A stretch of DNA of 64,000 nt from an uncultured Clostridia bacterium (GCA_947588825.1 CANPZU010000001.1:50237-114236), one strand, 5' to 3'. Numbered from the stretch's first letter, positions 38,100-48,689 are shown. A program made the numbers and translations. Notes: generated by a model not told the origin, from the sequence alone.

Positions 38100-40511
38100 T
38101 TATTCAAACCTCTCTTCCTCTTTTGTTTTTTGTATTTGGTCAGCCATCGTCTGTATCTGGATGAGCTTATAATACTTGCCCTTTTTGGCCATAAGCTCTT
38201 CCGGGGAACCCATTTCAATGATTTCGCCGTTGTCCACGACGATTATTTTATTGGCTTTACGCAGAGTGGAAAGGCGGTGTGCGATCATAAGAGTTGTGCG
38301 TCCGCGTATAAGGCGCTCGATGGCGTCCTGAATAAGACTTTCGGTTTCGGAGTCGACTGAAGCCGTGGCCTCGTCAAAGAAAAGAATGCTTGGATTTTTC
38401 AGGACGGCGCGCGCGATCGAAAGTCTTTGACGTTCGCCTCCGGAAAGGCCGGTTCCTCTTTCGCCGAGCACGGTATCATACGCGTCGGGAAGGCGGGCGA
38501 TGAACTCATGAGCATTTGCCACTTCGGCGGCGTGAATTATCTCCTCGACATGCGGATTGTCACAACCGTAGGCGATATTATTGTAAATGGAATCGTGGAA
38601 CATCATCGGCTCCTGCTGTACGTAACCGATTTCCGAGCGGTAAAATTGCAGGTCCATGTCGCGTATATCGATGCCGTCCACAAGTATTTGCCCGTCATAA
38701 CTGTCATAATACCTCATAAGCAGGTGGATGAGGGTGGATTTTCCTGCTCCGGTGGTTCCCACGATACCGACTATGTCTCCGGGTTCGATTGTTATGTTTA
38801 TGTTGGACAGTGTTTTTTTCGAACGGTCAAAGGAAAAATTGACATTGCGGAATTCTATCTTTCCCTTGAGTCTGTCCGGGTGTTTGCCCGCAGCAAAATT
38901 GCTTTCCGGCTCCGCGTCGATGATATCCATAACTCTCTCGACGGCGTTTAGCGCCTGTTGATAGGAGTCGTTGAGGTTGGCAAAGAAGTTGACGGGTCCG
39001 TAAAACATCGACGTATATGAGATAAATGACATGAGCAGACCGGGAGAAAATTCAGTGGGATTTCCGATTACCAGTTTTCCTCCCACTCCCCATATAAGAA
39101 GGGAGCCGCATGTTATCACAAGGTTGACTATATTGGGAAACAGAGTGGTTATTCTTGAGGCTTTAACATCGGTGCGCAGCCACTCGCCGTTATAGCTGCG
39201 GAAGTTTTCGACGCTGCTTTTCTCGTTTGTAAAGGCTTTGATGACCCGTATTCCGGGAATTGTGTCGGTAAGAATTGAGGATACAGCCGACCATCTGCGC
39301 CATATTCTTCGGTAAAAGGGGGCGATTTTTTTCCCGAATATACGCGATCCCACGACTACAAAGGGAACGGGAATAAGGGAAAGAAGCGTCAGCTTCCAGT
39401 TCATGGCGAACATTATTATGATAATACCGATGAGCAGGAAGAACTGTACCACAACCTCTTGAGTGATACGCAGCATAAAGCTTTGAATTGTGTTGGTGTC
39501 TCCGCTGATACGGTTAATGACAGAGCCTGTGGAGGTTCGGTCATAAAAACGCATGGGAAGGTGCTGGGCCTTTTCATACACGTCGTTTCTCAGGTCGGCG
39601 ACAATGCTGTCACCGCTCACCTTAAGCATGTACGAACGTATCGCGCCGATACCGTACTGTACAAGATATGTGGCAAGCAGCACGCCCACGCACACAATAA
39701 GCATATCGCTTCGTCCATTCGGCAGCACCTCGTCGACCAACGTTTTGGTCATATACGGCGGCACAAGAGAGGCGGCCGTTGTTATGCCGGAAAGAACGAG
39801 GCAGAAAAGCAAAATGAACTTGTACGGCATCACATAAGATGCTATCTTTGAGATGACCTTTTTCTTTGATTGGCAGTTCATGCAGGGCGCGCCGGGACGT
39901 ATGAGATTTCTGCCGCAGCGCGGGCAGACGCGAAATTGCTTTTCAAACGAAGCTTCAACTACCGCCATTTCCTCGTCCATATCCTTACCGGCGGCGATGC
40001 TCTCGATAAAATGCGCTGCCGCGTCGTAAAGAGAGGCAACCTTGTATGAAAAGCGGATAAAGCCCACGTGCTTTTTCGAGAGATCGATCTTGTCGCCCTC
40101 AAAGTCATCCTCGAAAAAGACAAGCATGGCGTTTCCGTAATAGCGTTTTACATACGCTCTTTTGATACTGTCGTATCCGTATACCTTGACTTTGTCCTCA
40201 AAACTGTCGTCAAAGCCGTAAATATGTTTGTCGGTTACCGCAAGGATGGATTTTGCGTACTTGCTGCCGAGGCTCAAATCTCCGACTATGACAAATTTCA
40301 AGATCTCGTCGCTCGGTATGGTTTTTTCAAGTATTTCACGGTCGGATGCCTCGAGGCGTTTGTTTGCAAGGAGCTTTTCGCCTCTGAACGGTTCGTTTAC
40401 AAGAGAATCGTCTTTCTCCTGACTTCGGGGAACCTCTGAATTTCCCAAGCCTTTTTTGCCTGGGTCAATACGGTGGATGTCGGTATGTTTTGTCTGTTTT
40501 TCTTTCGTCAT
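38100..40511 (-). CDS. ABC exporter (fused permease/ATPase) with extra N-terminal domain and zinc-ribbon segment
   Basis: Walker A 'GTTGAGKSTL', 'LSGGERQRLSIARAVLKNPSILFFDEATASVD'; preceded by 'CPRCGRNLIRPGAPCMNCQ'. Confidence 0.9.
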   Translation of the reverse strand: MTKEKQTKHTDIHRIDPGKKGLGNSEVPRSQEKDDSLVNEPFRGEKLLANKRLEASDREILEKTIPSDEILKFVIVGDLSLGSKYAKSILAVTDKHIYGFDDSFEDKVKVYGYDSIKRAYVKRYYGNAMLVFFEDDFEGDKIDLSKKHVGFIRFSYKVASLYDAAAHFIESIAAGKDMDEEMAVVEASFEKQFRVCPRCGRNLIRPGAPCMNCQSKKKVISKIASYVMPYKFILLFCLVLSGITTAASLVPPYMTKTLVDEVLPNGRSDMLIVCVGVLLATYLVQYGIGAIRSYMLKVSGDSIVADLRNDVYEKAQHLPMRFYDRTSTGSVINRISGDTNTIQSFMLRITQEVVVQFFLLIGIIIIMFAMNWKLTLLSLIPVPFVVVGSRIFGKKIAPFYRRIWRRWSAVSSILTDTIPGIRVIKAFTNEKSSVENFRSYNGEWLRTDVKASRITTLFPNIVNLVITCGSLLIWGVGGKLVIGNPTEFSPGLLMSFISYTSMFYGPVNFFANLNDSYQQALNAVERVMDIIDAEPESNFAAGKHPDRLKGKIEFRNVNFSFDRSKKTLSNINITIEPGDIVGIVGTTGAGKSTLIHLLMRYYDSYDGQILVDGIDIRDMDLQFYRSEIGYVQQEPMMFHDSIYNNIAYGCDNPHVEEIIHAAEVANAHEFIARLPDAYDTVLGERGTGLSGGERQRLSIARAVLKNPSILFFDEATASVDSETESLIQDAIERLIRGRTTLMIAHRLSTLRKANKIIVVDNGEIIEMGSPEELMAKKGKYYKLIQIQTMADQIQKTKEEERFE

Positions 40512-40677
40512 ATCGAAATTACACCTCCCGTCTCTCTGGGAAAACATATTGTGCCTTATTTGGTTTGTTGCCCGGCGCAAGGCTTTTTATCGTCGCCGCG
40601 CCCGTTCATGTAAATATACCACTCTTTTATCCTAATTTCAATAGTTTTTTTAAAAAAAAGGACATTTTTTTAAAAAT

Positions 40678-40703
40678 GAGCCGATGCGTTTTTGCATCGG
40701 CTC
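40678..40703 (-). terminator. Terminator hairpin
   Basis: GAGCCGATGC-GTTTTT-GCATCGGCTC with T-rich tail on the minus strand. Confidence 0.75.
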
Positions 40704-40738
40704 CAAAGGTTGTTTTTGCTGATATTAAATCTTTATAA

Positions 40739-42235
40739 CTATTGGTCCATTTTCTCTATTTTTTCAAGTATTGCCGTAAGGCCGTTGTTCCAAAGCGTCA
40801 CGCTTCTTTTGATGCTTGAGGCGGCGTTATTCTTGCTGACGTTGTTTCTCAGGAAGTGCCCGAGTCCGTGCATATCGTCAGCGAACTGCCAGATGAATAC
40901 GAAGTCGGTATACACGTTGTCGTGCATGATATCGATCATTTCAGCGGCCTCGGTATCGCGGGTGTACTTGAACTTAAGGAAGCTGTCATAGTATATCGGG
41001 CGAATGTTGTAATAGCTCTCGTACGCCATAGCTTCAAGGGTCGCGGCGGAGGCGGCGATTCTTTCGTCTGATATATTGTAATTGATGCCATAAATTACCA
41101 CAGCGTCATGAACTCCGGTATAATATTGTCCCTGATTTTCATCAAGCATAGGGCAGGGGATAACATAATAGTCGTCGTTCATATCGCGCAGATATATTTC
41201 TGCCTGATTAAGTCTTGCGGACACAAACACCGCTTTGCCTGACGCAAAGTTGGTCATAGCCTCGGGATAGGAAGCGCTGGGAGGATTAAAGCTGTAAACG
41301 CCCTTGGTATTTATAAGCTCATAGCACTTATTCATGAAGTTTATAAGGGTACTGTTGTTGGCGGTGGCGTTGTTCATGGGAGTGCCGTCTTCGGCGTATC
41401 TTGTGAAGACGACTCCGGCTGAAATTGCGAGACCGTTGGTGTTGTCCCATACGGGAAACAAAAGACCTATCTGATCCTCAAGCCCTATTTTGTCGTCGCC
41501 GTCGTCCTTATACGATTCGGTCGCCATTTGCATGAGCATATCGTATGTCCACTGTTTGTTTCTCACGATATCGTATATGCTGCCGTATTTGGGCTTTAAG
41601 ATGGTGTCGTAAAGGTTGGCGTTTACGAATATTGCGTAATAGCCGCTGGTATAGCGCAGCGAAAGGTCGCCGGTGAGCCAAAATGTCTTGTTTCCAAAGG
41701 AAAGAGCGTCTATATAATTTGTTGCCCAATATTCTCTGTCCCAGTTGATATAATCGGCGCCGTACTGATCAAGTTTATTGATGTCGACAAGGACGCCGTC
41801 AAGGGCAAGCTGAATGTCGTCATACTGACGCGCAGCTATGATGTCGTATTCGTCAAGTCCTCCGAGAAGTGAGGGCCCCATCCATGCTTTTATGCTGCGG
41901 TCCTCTGCGGCTCCCATGACAATTTTCACATTCAAAAGCGCCTCGATTCTCGTATTTCTTTCATAGAGCGCTACATTGAGAGCGTCGCCGTCCGCCGATT
42001 CCTCGTCTACATAGATCGACTTGTAATTGAGGTCGTCGACAGGCGGGTTGGAAGCGATATAGGTTATCTCCTGTCCGCCGAAATCAAGCCCGTTTAGGTG
42101 CTCAAGACCGGAGGATACTTTCTCGCCTTGTTTGTTGTCCCCCTCGCCGCGGGCGCAGGAGACAAGCATAAGTATCGACGAAAGAAGGCATATAAGGGCC
42201 ATCAGTAAAGATAAAAATCTTTTTTTCATTTTCAT
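40739..42235 (-). CDS. Extracellular solute-binding lipoprotein
   Basis: Lipobox 'LLSSILMLVSCA' and SBP-1-like body; no permease adjacent. Confidence 0.75.
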   Translation of the reverse strand: MKMKKRFLSLLMALICLLSSILMLVSCARGEGDNKQGEKVSSGLEHLNGLDFGGQEITYIASNPPVDDLNYKSIYVDEESADGDALNVALYERNTRIEALLNVKIVMGAAEDRSIKAWMGPSLLGGLDEYDIIAARQYDDIQLALDGVLVDINKLDQYGADYINWDREYWATNYIDALSFGNKTFWLTGDLSLRYTSGYYAIFVNANLYDTILKPKYGSIYDIVRNKQWTYDMLMQMATESYKDDGDDKIGLEDQIGLLFPVWDNTNGLAISAGVVFTRYAEDGTPMNNATANNSTLINFMNKCYELINTKGVYSFNPPSASYPEAMTNFASGKAVFVSARLNQAEIYLRDMNDDYYVIPCPMLDENQGQYYTGVHDAVVIYGINYNISDERIAASAATLEAMAYESYYNIRPIYYDSFLKFKYTRDTEAAEMIDIMHDNVYTDFVFIWQFADDMHGLGHFLRNNVSKNNAASSIKRSVTLWNNGLTAILEKIEKMDQ

Positions 42236-42590
42236 AGTTCTCCTAATTTATAATAGCGTTTTTCTTATTATATCACAGCGATAGCGTTTTAGTAATGTAA
42301 AAACAGACTATTTTACCCGATTTTTATTGTAAATGTATTTAAATCGTAATCATATGCAAGTCCGCCGCGCTGATCGGGGCAAATAAGAATCCGACCGATA
42401 AATACGTTAAATTTGTTTCGCATTTTCAAATTTTAAATTTTAAAGCTTCAAAATGCGCGCGCTGTTTTGATGGACAAAATTCCAGGCAAGTTAAATGATA
42501 GGACCGTCGCCGATGTACCCCTGCATCGGCGGCGATCCTATATAAGTGATGATAATTTAATTTTAATTAAAGCATAAAGCCGAATGAGAT

Positions 42591-43625
42591 TTACTGCTCG
42601 GGAGTGTAGGTCTCCGTAATCTCGACAGATCTGTTGCAGCAGACGGGATCCGACTCGCCGCCGAGGTTAGTGCTCGGCCACATAAGACCGTCGGATGTGA
42701 GATTTTCGGGAGGACATACGTTCAGTATGGCGGTGGAAACGCAGCTTGCAATTGTCAGAGTTCCCGCTTCGGGAAAGGTCCCGAGAAGACCGGCGGCGTT
42801 GAATTTTACGTTTGTCGAAGTATCGACCGTGCCGGAGACGGTGCAGTCATAAATCACCACGCTGTTTTTGGCGCAGGACATCAGAACGGCCGCGTATCCG
42901 ACATTTCCCTGGTTTGTGTTTACCGCGTCGGGCACGTTGACGTTGACGTTTTCCATTTTGCAGGAGAGCACCTTGCCGTCGGTTGCCATTGCAACCATAC
43001 CGGCGGTGTACAGCTGATAGTTTTTGTTGTATGAGCAGACGATATTTGTCGACGAGTCCTTGATTGTCAGATTTTTGATTGTTCCGCCGTTAAGGTGAAT
43101 GACAAGAAGTGCGGCTCCCGCCTCCGCATAGCAGTTTTCCACTCCTCCGTCGGCGCTTGAGATTATATACGTGCCGTCTGCGAACGTACCCGCCGTGGGC
43201 ATGTTGCTTGTCGCGTCGTTAGCCATTGTAAAGGTCCAGTTGAGGTTGCTTATTGTATGGTCTGCTCCGTCGAACACGCCGCTGAATTCATATATCGGCT
43301 CGTAATTACTCGGGTCGGAATAAGCGCTCATGTCGATATCCGCGGTCAGGGTGATGTTTGAATTGAGTGCGACTTCCCAATTGTTGATTTTTGTGATGGC
43401 GTCGATAAGCTCCTCGGCCGTGCCGACTTTAAAATCGGTAAATACGGGATCATTATCGACGATATCACCGGGATTTTCTGTGTTATTGTCTCTTCGTGTC
43501 GTTGTTATCTTTGGTGTTGTAACTGTTTGGTTGGGGTTGTCGTCGGATTTACCGCCGCACGAGACAAAAAGCGCGCCAGAGATGACAAGCAAAGCCGCCA
43601 AAAGCACTGATAAAAGCTTTTTCAT
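42591..43625 (-). CDS. Secreted lipoprotein with GLUG/beta-helix-like repeats
   Basis: Lipobox 'LLVISGALFVSCGG'; 'FDGADHTISNLNWTF', 'GGTIKNLTIKDSS'. Confidence 0.6.
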   Translation of the reverse strand: MKKLLSVLLAALLVISGALFVSCGGKSDDNPNQTVTTPKITTTRRDNNTENPGDIVDNDPVFTDFKVGTAEELIDAITKINNWEVALNSNITLTADIDMSAYSDPSNYEPIYEFSGVFDGADHTISNLNWTFTMANDATSNMPTAGTFADGTYIISSADGGVENCYAEAGAALLVIHLNGGTIKNLTIKDSSTNIVCSYNKNYQLYTAGMVAMATDGKVLSCKMENVNVNVPDAVNTNQGNVGYAAVLMSCAKNSVVIYDCTVSGTVDTSTNVKFNAAGLLGTFPEAGTLTIASCVSTAILNVCPPENLTSDGLMWPSTNLGGESDPVCCNRSVEITETYTPEQ

Positions 43626-43739
43626 GGTGAATTATGCCTCCTTATTTTTTTGTTTTACAGTTCTATTATAATTTAGAACATATCGGGGAATATATGTTCA
43701 AGTATTTACCTTATGTTCGGTATCGCGGTTCATCAGTCG

Positions 43740-44510
43740 TCAGTCAGCTAATGCGCGAATAATACCCATGGGCGTGGACTGATGGCCCTGTCCCAGGGGG
43801 TTGTCCGAAAGCAGCTTGGCAAGACTGTCCTTTGAAAGCGTGGGGTCCGAAACGCCGAGAATTTTTCCGCCGAGATCGTTTATGTCGACTATTATGCAGC
43901 GGCATCCGATCCTTTCCGCGACCGATATCGCCACCTTGTCGGGCTTGTCAGGAGCGAGCACAACGCATTTGTTATAGGGCGGGATGGTGCCGGAGGTGGG
44001 TCCGTCTATTGAGGCCGCTTTTTGACCTGCCACAAGATAGAACCACCCTTTTTGGCGAAACAACTTTCCTATGACGCTGATAAATGCGGCCAAAAGTATG
44101 CGCAAAACGCCGCATTCGCGTATTGCCATCTCCATTGTTTCGGGAATTCCGAGTCCGATGCCGTGCTTTGTTTTGGTCACGTACTTTGAAAGAAACACGG
44201 CAAGTTTTCTCGGCTTTATTTCATTTAGGGGAATAGCCCTGCCCTGTGAGCAAGCGACCGCTTTTTCGGATATAAAAAGTATGTCGTCGGGAAGCAGATA
44301 CGGCATCGCGTATTTTTCCGCAACGTCGCATATGTCGTCGTCGGCGGTAATGAGATGCGTCCTTATGGGCAGTCTCTCAAACTTTACGTTCTCTCTTTCC
44401 AGTATACGATTTTTGCCCGTATTGGCCTGCAGTTCCGGAAGCTCCTTTGGTTTCTCCTGCTGCGATTTATCTTCGGTATCATAGCTCTCGCTGTAGTTTG
44501 TGTCGGTCAT
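43740..44510 (-). CDS. CofE-like F420-0:gamma-glutamyl ligase domain protein
   Basis: 'LPDDILFISEKAVACSQGRAIPLNEIKPRKLAVFLSKYVTKTKHGIGLGIPETMEMAI'. Confidence 0.7.
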   Translation of the reverse strand: MTDTNYSESYDTEDKSQQEKPKELPELQANTGKNRILERENVKFERLPIRTHLITADDDICDVAEKYAMPYLLPDDILFISEKAVACSQGRAIPLNEIKPRKLAVFLSKYVTKTKHGIGLGIPETMEMAIRECGVLRILLAAFISVIGKLFRQKGWFYLVAGQKAASIDGPTSGTIPPYNKCVVLAPDKPDKVAISVAERIGCRCIIVDINDLGGKILGVSDPTLSKDSLAKLLSDNPLGQGHQSTPMGIIRALAD

Positions 44511-44567
44511 TTTATATTGCGTCGTCCTTTTCCTTTGTTTTAACTTTAACCTATGGTCGGTTATTGG

Positions 44568-45509
44568 CTATTGCTGTTTTTTACCGTTATTTTCGTTACT
44601 GTCTTTTTTGCCCGGAGACGGGCAGATTAAATTTAGAGCGTGCGGGATATTTTCGACGATTGCGTCGGAAAATTCGCCGGCGTCCTCTCCGTCAAGAGTC
44701 CACGCGACCTTGTTTTTTGTGTGTATTTCAATATGTGAGCCCTGCATGAAGATTATATCGGGGTCGCCGAGCTTACTTTGCAGGAGATTTGAAATGAGCA
44801 TTCCGAGGTGCTGAAGATCCCGGGGCATCCTTATCAGTATAAGCTCGTGCTTTCCGTCGGAAAGGTCCGCGGCTTCGGGGGATATTTTAATCATTCCGGC
44901 GACAGAATGTGTGTTCATTACCGCGGCAAAGCAGATATCCTTATAAGACGTTTGCACTTCGTCGCAGACGATTGTGACCTCCTCTTTTTTTATTGATGTG
45001 AGTTCCATCGCTCCGTTCATGATATATGACAGCGAGCCGAAAATGTTTTTCACATCCTGAGGCGTCGAATAGGAGGCTTTCGTAAACGCTCCGAAGCTTG
45101 CGATGTACATGAACTTTTTGCCGTTGAAGCTTCCGATATCTATGCATGTTGTTTTGCCGAGGCAAACGTCTTTTATTGCCTTTGGTATGTTTCTTTGCAG
45201 CTTCATGGTTGAGGCAAAGTCGTTAGTGGTCCCGCAAGGAATATAGCCGACGGTGAGCGGACGTTCGCTCAGGGGATATCCGTCGATCACCTGACTCAGG
45301 GTGCCGTCCCCTCCGCAGCATATGACGGTACTGAAATCTCCCGCCTGAGAAGCGGCGATGCGAGCGTCATCTGCGCCTTGTGTAATATAGGTGGTCAAGG
45401 TGTATTTCATTGACAAGCCGTTTACGATCGCAAAGAAATATCTCTTTGCCCCCTGTTTTCCGGCCTTGGGGTTGATTATAAGCAGTGCTTTTTCTTTTTT
45501 GAGTGGCAT
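44568..45509 (-). CDS. Diacylglycerol kinase-family lipid kinase (YegS/BmrU-like)
   Basis: 'ALLIINPKAGKQGAKRYFF...VICCGGDGTLSQVIDGY...GYIPCGTTNDFASTM'. Confidence 0.9.
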   Translation of the reverse strand: MPLKKEKALLIINPKAGKQGAKRYFFAIVNGLSMKYTLTTYITQGADDARIAASQAGDFSTVICCGGDGTLSQVIDGYPLSERPLTVGYIPCGTTNDFASTMKLQRNIPKAIKDVCLGKTTCIDIGSFNGKKFMYIASFGAFTKASYSTPQDVKNIFGSLSYIMNGAMELTSIKKEEVTIVCDEVQTSYKDICFAAVMNTHSVAGMIKISPEAADLSDGKHELILIRMPRDLQHLGMLISNLLQSKLGDPDIIFMQGSHIEIHTKNKVAWTLDGEDAGEFSDAIVENIPHALNLICPSPGKKDSNENNGKKQQ

Positions 45510-45670
45510 ATTGCAGCTTCCTATTTAATCCAAACAAATAATATTAAATTAATGAATTAATATTTATTTTCAGTGCTTTTATTTAATTTTATGTCGTTGT
45601 CGTTGTAGGCTGGAAATTGCATACACTTGCTTTTATTATAACCTTTTTCCTTTTGTTTGTCAAGCATAAA

Positions 45671-45716
45671 AAAAGCTTGGACCGGCGCGTATTTTTTGAC
45701 GCCGGTCCGAGCTTTT
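45671..45716 (-). terminator. Rho-independent terminator
   Basis: Long stem around GGACCGGCG/CGCCGGTCC with flanking A/T tracts. Confidence 0.8.
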
Positions 45717-47047
45717 TAATATTCGGTAAGGCAGCTTTCTGTTATAACAATGTTAACATCCATGCTTTGACCGTTTCTTATTATTGAGAATGTCACCGTA
45801 TCTCCGGCCCTTGCGTCCAGCATGGCGTCGATAATATGGTGCTGCCTTGTTATATTTGTCGTCGAGCCCCCGACTGTTATGCTGACGAGAGTGTCGCCCG
45901 CCGCCAAATGACCGTCGCAAAGAGAACCGTTTGTGACTTCGTTTACTTTTATGGTTTCGATGATATCGACAAGTCCGTTTTCTGTGTTGTACTTTGCTAT
46001 TGAGGAAGCGACTTCGACGGTGATTCCGACGATGGCTCTCATAACTTGGCTGTGCGTGCCGTCGGCGCAGTAGTAGATTATGTTATCGGCCACGGCTCTT
46101 GCCACATTGGAGGGGATAGCATATCCGATGTTTTCAACCTGAGATTCGTTATTTTTTGCGTTTACTATTCCTATAAGGTTTCCTTCGCAGTTGAAAAGTC
46201 CGCCGCCGCTGTTTCCCGAGTTCACCGCAGTGTCGACTCTTATGACGCGCAGCGACATGCTTGTTGTGTTATCCACCGACATCATTGTAATATATTCGGA
46301 TTCTTTGCTGATTATTCCGTTTGAGACCGAAATGCCGCCGTTTTCGGGGTTGCCTATGGCGATTGCCGTTTCGCCCACGTGAAGTGCGTCGGAGTTGGCA
46401 AATGTGGCCGCCTCGGCAGAGGAATTTTTAATTATGTCGCTGTTTTCCACGTACAGCACCGCAATGTCGTAGTACATAGATCCTCCCACATAGGAAGCGT
46501 CTATCGCCATGCTTGAAGTTTCGCTTCCGTAAAGGTAGACCTTAATGTCGTCGCTTATTCTGTCATTTCTCGAGGAAGCGTCATATACCACATGATAGTT
46601 TGTGATTATAAGTGCGTTCCCCAAGGATTTGTCAATTTTGTAAATGACCCCGGAACCCGCGCTTCCGCTGCTTGAGCCGTACCACGAGCTGACGTTTGAG
46701 GTGCATACTATCTTTACCGAGCTGAGAAGCCCCTTTGCGCAGGCAAAGGTTATGTCCGAAGGGGAGCTTTCGATTGTTATGTCGTTATTGCCGGTGGCAG
46801 AGGTACTGCTGTCATTGTCAGAAGCATTGGTATCGCCGATATTACCGCTGCTTTCGGCGTCGTCTTTGTCTTTGTCATTGTCAAGACTGCCGAGCCATTC
46901 TTCAAGCGAACCGTCAAATCCGTTTTCCACTGCCAAATCATACGCGCTTTTTCCGTCAAGACTTACGCAGGACATACAAGTGAGTGACATCAAAATCAGG
47001 CACATTGCCGAAATAAGTATTTTTGAAATTGAAAATTTGTTTTTCAT
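45716..47047 (-). CDS. S1C (HtrA/DegP-like) secreted serine protease with PDZ domain
   Basis: Catalytic 'ITNYHVV', 'DIAVLYV', 'GNSGGGLFN'; C-terminal PDZ; N-terminal 'SAYDLAVENGFDGSLEEWLGSL' motif. Start at 47047 preferred. Confidence 0.85.
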   Translation of the reverse strand: MKNKFSISKILISAMCLILMSLTCMSCVSLDGKSAYDLAVENGFDGSLEEWLGSLDNDKDKDDAESSGNIGDTNASDNDSSTSATGNNDITIESSPSDITFACAKGLLSSVKIVCTSNVSSWYGSSSGSAGSGVIYKIDKSLGNALIITNYHVVYDASSRNDRISDDIKVYLYGSETSSMAIDASYVGGSMYYDIAVLYVENSDIIKNSSAEAATFANSDALHVGETAIAIGNPENGGISVSNGIISKESEYITMMSVDNTTSMSLRVIRVDTAVNSGNSGGGLFNCEGNLIGIVNAKNNESQVENIGYAIPSNVARAVADNIIYYCADGTHSQVMRAIVGITVEVASSIAKYNTENGLVDIIETIKVNEVTNGSLCDGHLAAGDTLVSITVGGSTTNITRQHHIIDAMLDARAGDTVTFSIIRNGQSMDVNIVITESCLTEY

Positions 47048-47160
47048 AATACCTGTTTGCTCCTTTTTCTTTTTTGCTGTCCTCATTATAATCAAAGTAT
47101 GTTTATTTTTTTCAAAAATAATCGGAATTATATCTGTTTTTTGTGTGAACAAATGTGAAA

Positions 47161-48078
47161 TCATGTTTGGATTTTAAGAGTCACTATATAGTTGCCGCAG
47201 TTGTCGGGCGATATTACGGCGCCGATATAATCCACGGGCAGCAGCAAAGTGCCCTCAAGCGGCGCCTGCCTTGTTATTATATAGTCCCCGAAGGTGTAAA
47301 AACTGCCGACCTCAAGGCTATCTATATATTTTTCAAGCGAAAGCTGTTTTTTGGTTATAATTTCGGCGTGAGGAAAACCAACATATCTTATATGCCAGGG
47401 CTCGTACGCTATTTTTGTCTGCTCCACATTGTAGTACTGATATCTGATAATAAAACCGTGCTTCCAACCGTCGCTTGCCGTATACTGTCCCGCTTTGCTC
47501 TGCACAAAGGCATAGCCCGCATGATACGGCACGTAAACGTCGAGCGCCAAACCCGCCTGATGCTCCGACGATCCGATGGGAGCGGCAAGATCGCTTGAGC
47601 TTTCTATTTCCTCAAGCTGCTGCTCATATGTGCGGTACGCGCTCTTTATATACAGCTTTGTGTCAAACCTTTCTGAGATATCAAGGGACAAAGAGGCGTA
47701 AGCGTCAAAAAGACAACAGTTCATATAAACGCCGCTGTCTCGGTATTCGCCCGTCTTCGCCTCAAAATCATCTGCAAGCGGATGCTCGGCGTTTATAAGC
47801 ATCATCGACTGATCGAATGTGACTTTAGGATCATTTATAAACTCTTCTACCACGATCGTTTTGGTATCATATTTATCTGCTTGTATTTTGTCAAGCCGAA
47901 CCGTGCAGTTCAATATGCCGCTGACAAAGGTCTTTACTCTGTAGGACGCCTCGGGTACAAAGTGAAAAAGAACGAAAGCCGAGCACACACCGACCGCGAG
48001 TATTAAAGAAATGAGAGAAAGTACAAACAGCTTTTTGTTTTTAATCATTTTTTTGAAAATATTCTTTATCTTGTTCAT
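47161..48078 (-). CDS. D-alanyl-D-alanine carboxypeptidase, M15/VanY family
   Basis: 'SAYRTYEEQ...GSSEHQAGLALDVY...YEPWHIRYVG'. Confidence 0.88.
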   Translation of the reverse strand: MNKIKNIFKKMIKNKKLFVLSLISLILAVGVCSAFVLFHFVPEASYRVKTFVSGILNCTVRLDKIQADKYDTKTIVVEEFINDPKVTFDQSMMLINAEHPLADDFEAKTGEYRDSGVYMNCCLFDAYASLSLDISERFDTKLYIKSAYRTYEQQLEEIESSSDLAAPIGSSEHQAGLALDVYVPYHAGYAFVQSKAGQYTASDGWKHGFIIRYQYYNVEQTKIAYEPWHIRYVGFPHAEIITKKQLSLEKYIDSLEVGSFYTFGDYIITRQAPLEGTLLLPVDYIGAVISPDNCGNYIVTLKIQT

Positions 48079-48102
48079 AAGAAACAACTTCCTTTTGATT
48101 TG

Positions 48103-48137
48103 TCGGATATCGGATATCAGATATCGGATATCGGATG
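48103..48137. repeat. Short tandem/palindromic GGATATC microrepeat
   Basis: tcggatatcggatatcagatatcggatatcggat. Confidence 0.8.
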
Positions 48138-48490
48138 ATAAAAAAACTTGTCTGCCGTCTAAGTCGTAGTTTGTAAGCAGATTGCCTCATAATGAGATTA
48201 AAACACATATGAAAAAATTATAGCATATCAACGCGCGTTTGTCAAATTAGAGGGCGTTTTACGGGACGTCTCATATTTTATCGGGCGCGTTCATATCTAT
48301 TAATAAGTGTAAATAATAAACTCGGGTCAAATGTAAAGCCGCCGTATTTTGCAGTTTGTATTTTGATCGGCCATCCAAATATAAAAATATGAAAACGGTC
48401 GATTTTTTGTGCAATATGACAAAAAAGCCGAATATCAAACGCGAAAAAGAAAACAAGAAGGACAAAATCAAAAAAAATCGAAAAAAGCTA

Positions 48491-48519
48491 TTGACAAAAG
48501 TAAAAAGACGTAGTATAAT
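48491..48519 (+). promoter_or_regulatory. Consensus sigma-A promoter of the feo operon
   Basis: TTGACA - 17 bp - TATAAT. Confidence 0.85.
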
Positions 48520-48525
48520 GATATC

Positions 48526-48541
48526 GTTAGTTAAGGCTAAC
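48526..48541. promoter_or_regulatory. Putative metal-repressor operator 1 (DtxR-like)
   Basis: GTTAG-TTAAGG-CTAAC immediately downstream of the -10. Confidence 0.65.
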
Positions 48542-48604
48542 AAAAAAACGATTCTTCGGTGATCGGCGCCGATGTTTGCCGCTTGCCGATTTTTAAAAGC
48601 CTGT

Positions 48605-48624
48605 ATGTTAGATAATGCTAACAT
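48605..48624. promoter_or_regulatory. Putative metal-repressor operator 2 (DtxR-like)
   Basis: ATGTTAG-ATAATG-CTAACAT; same half-site and same 6-bp spacer as operator 1. Confidence 0.65.
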
Positions 48625-48689
48625 CAAAAAACACCGTAAAATTATTAAAAACAGCAAAGCCGCGATGCGGCGGAACGGAGTAAGCAGTG

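Noticed and set aside
48103-48137. Possible CRISPR or REP array
   Set aside because: Repeat units are 7 bp, contiguous and without spacers.
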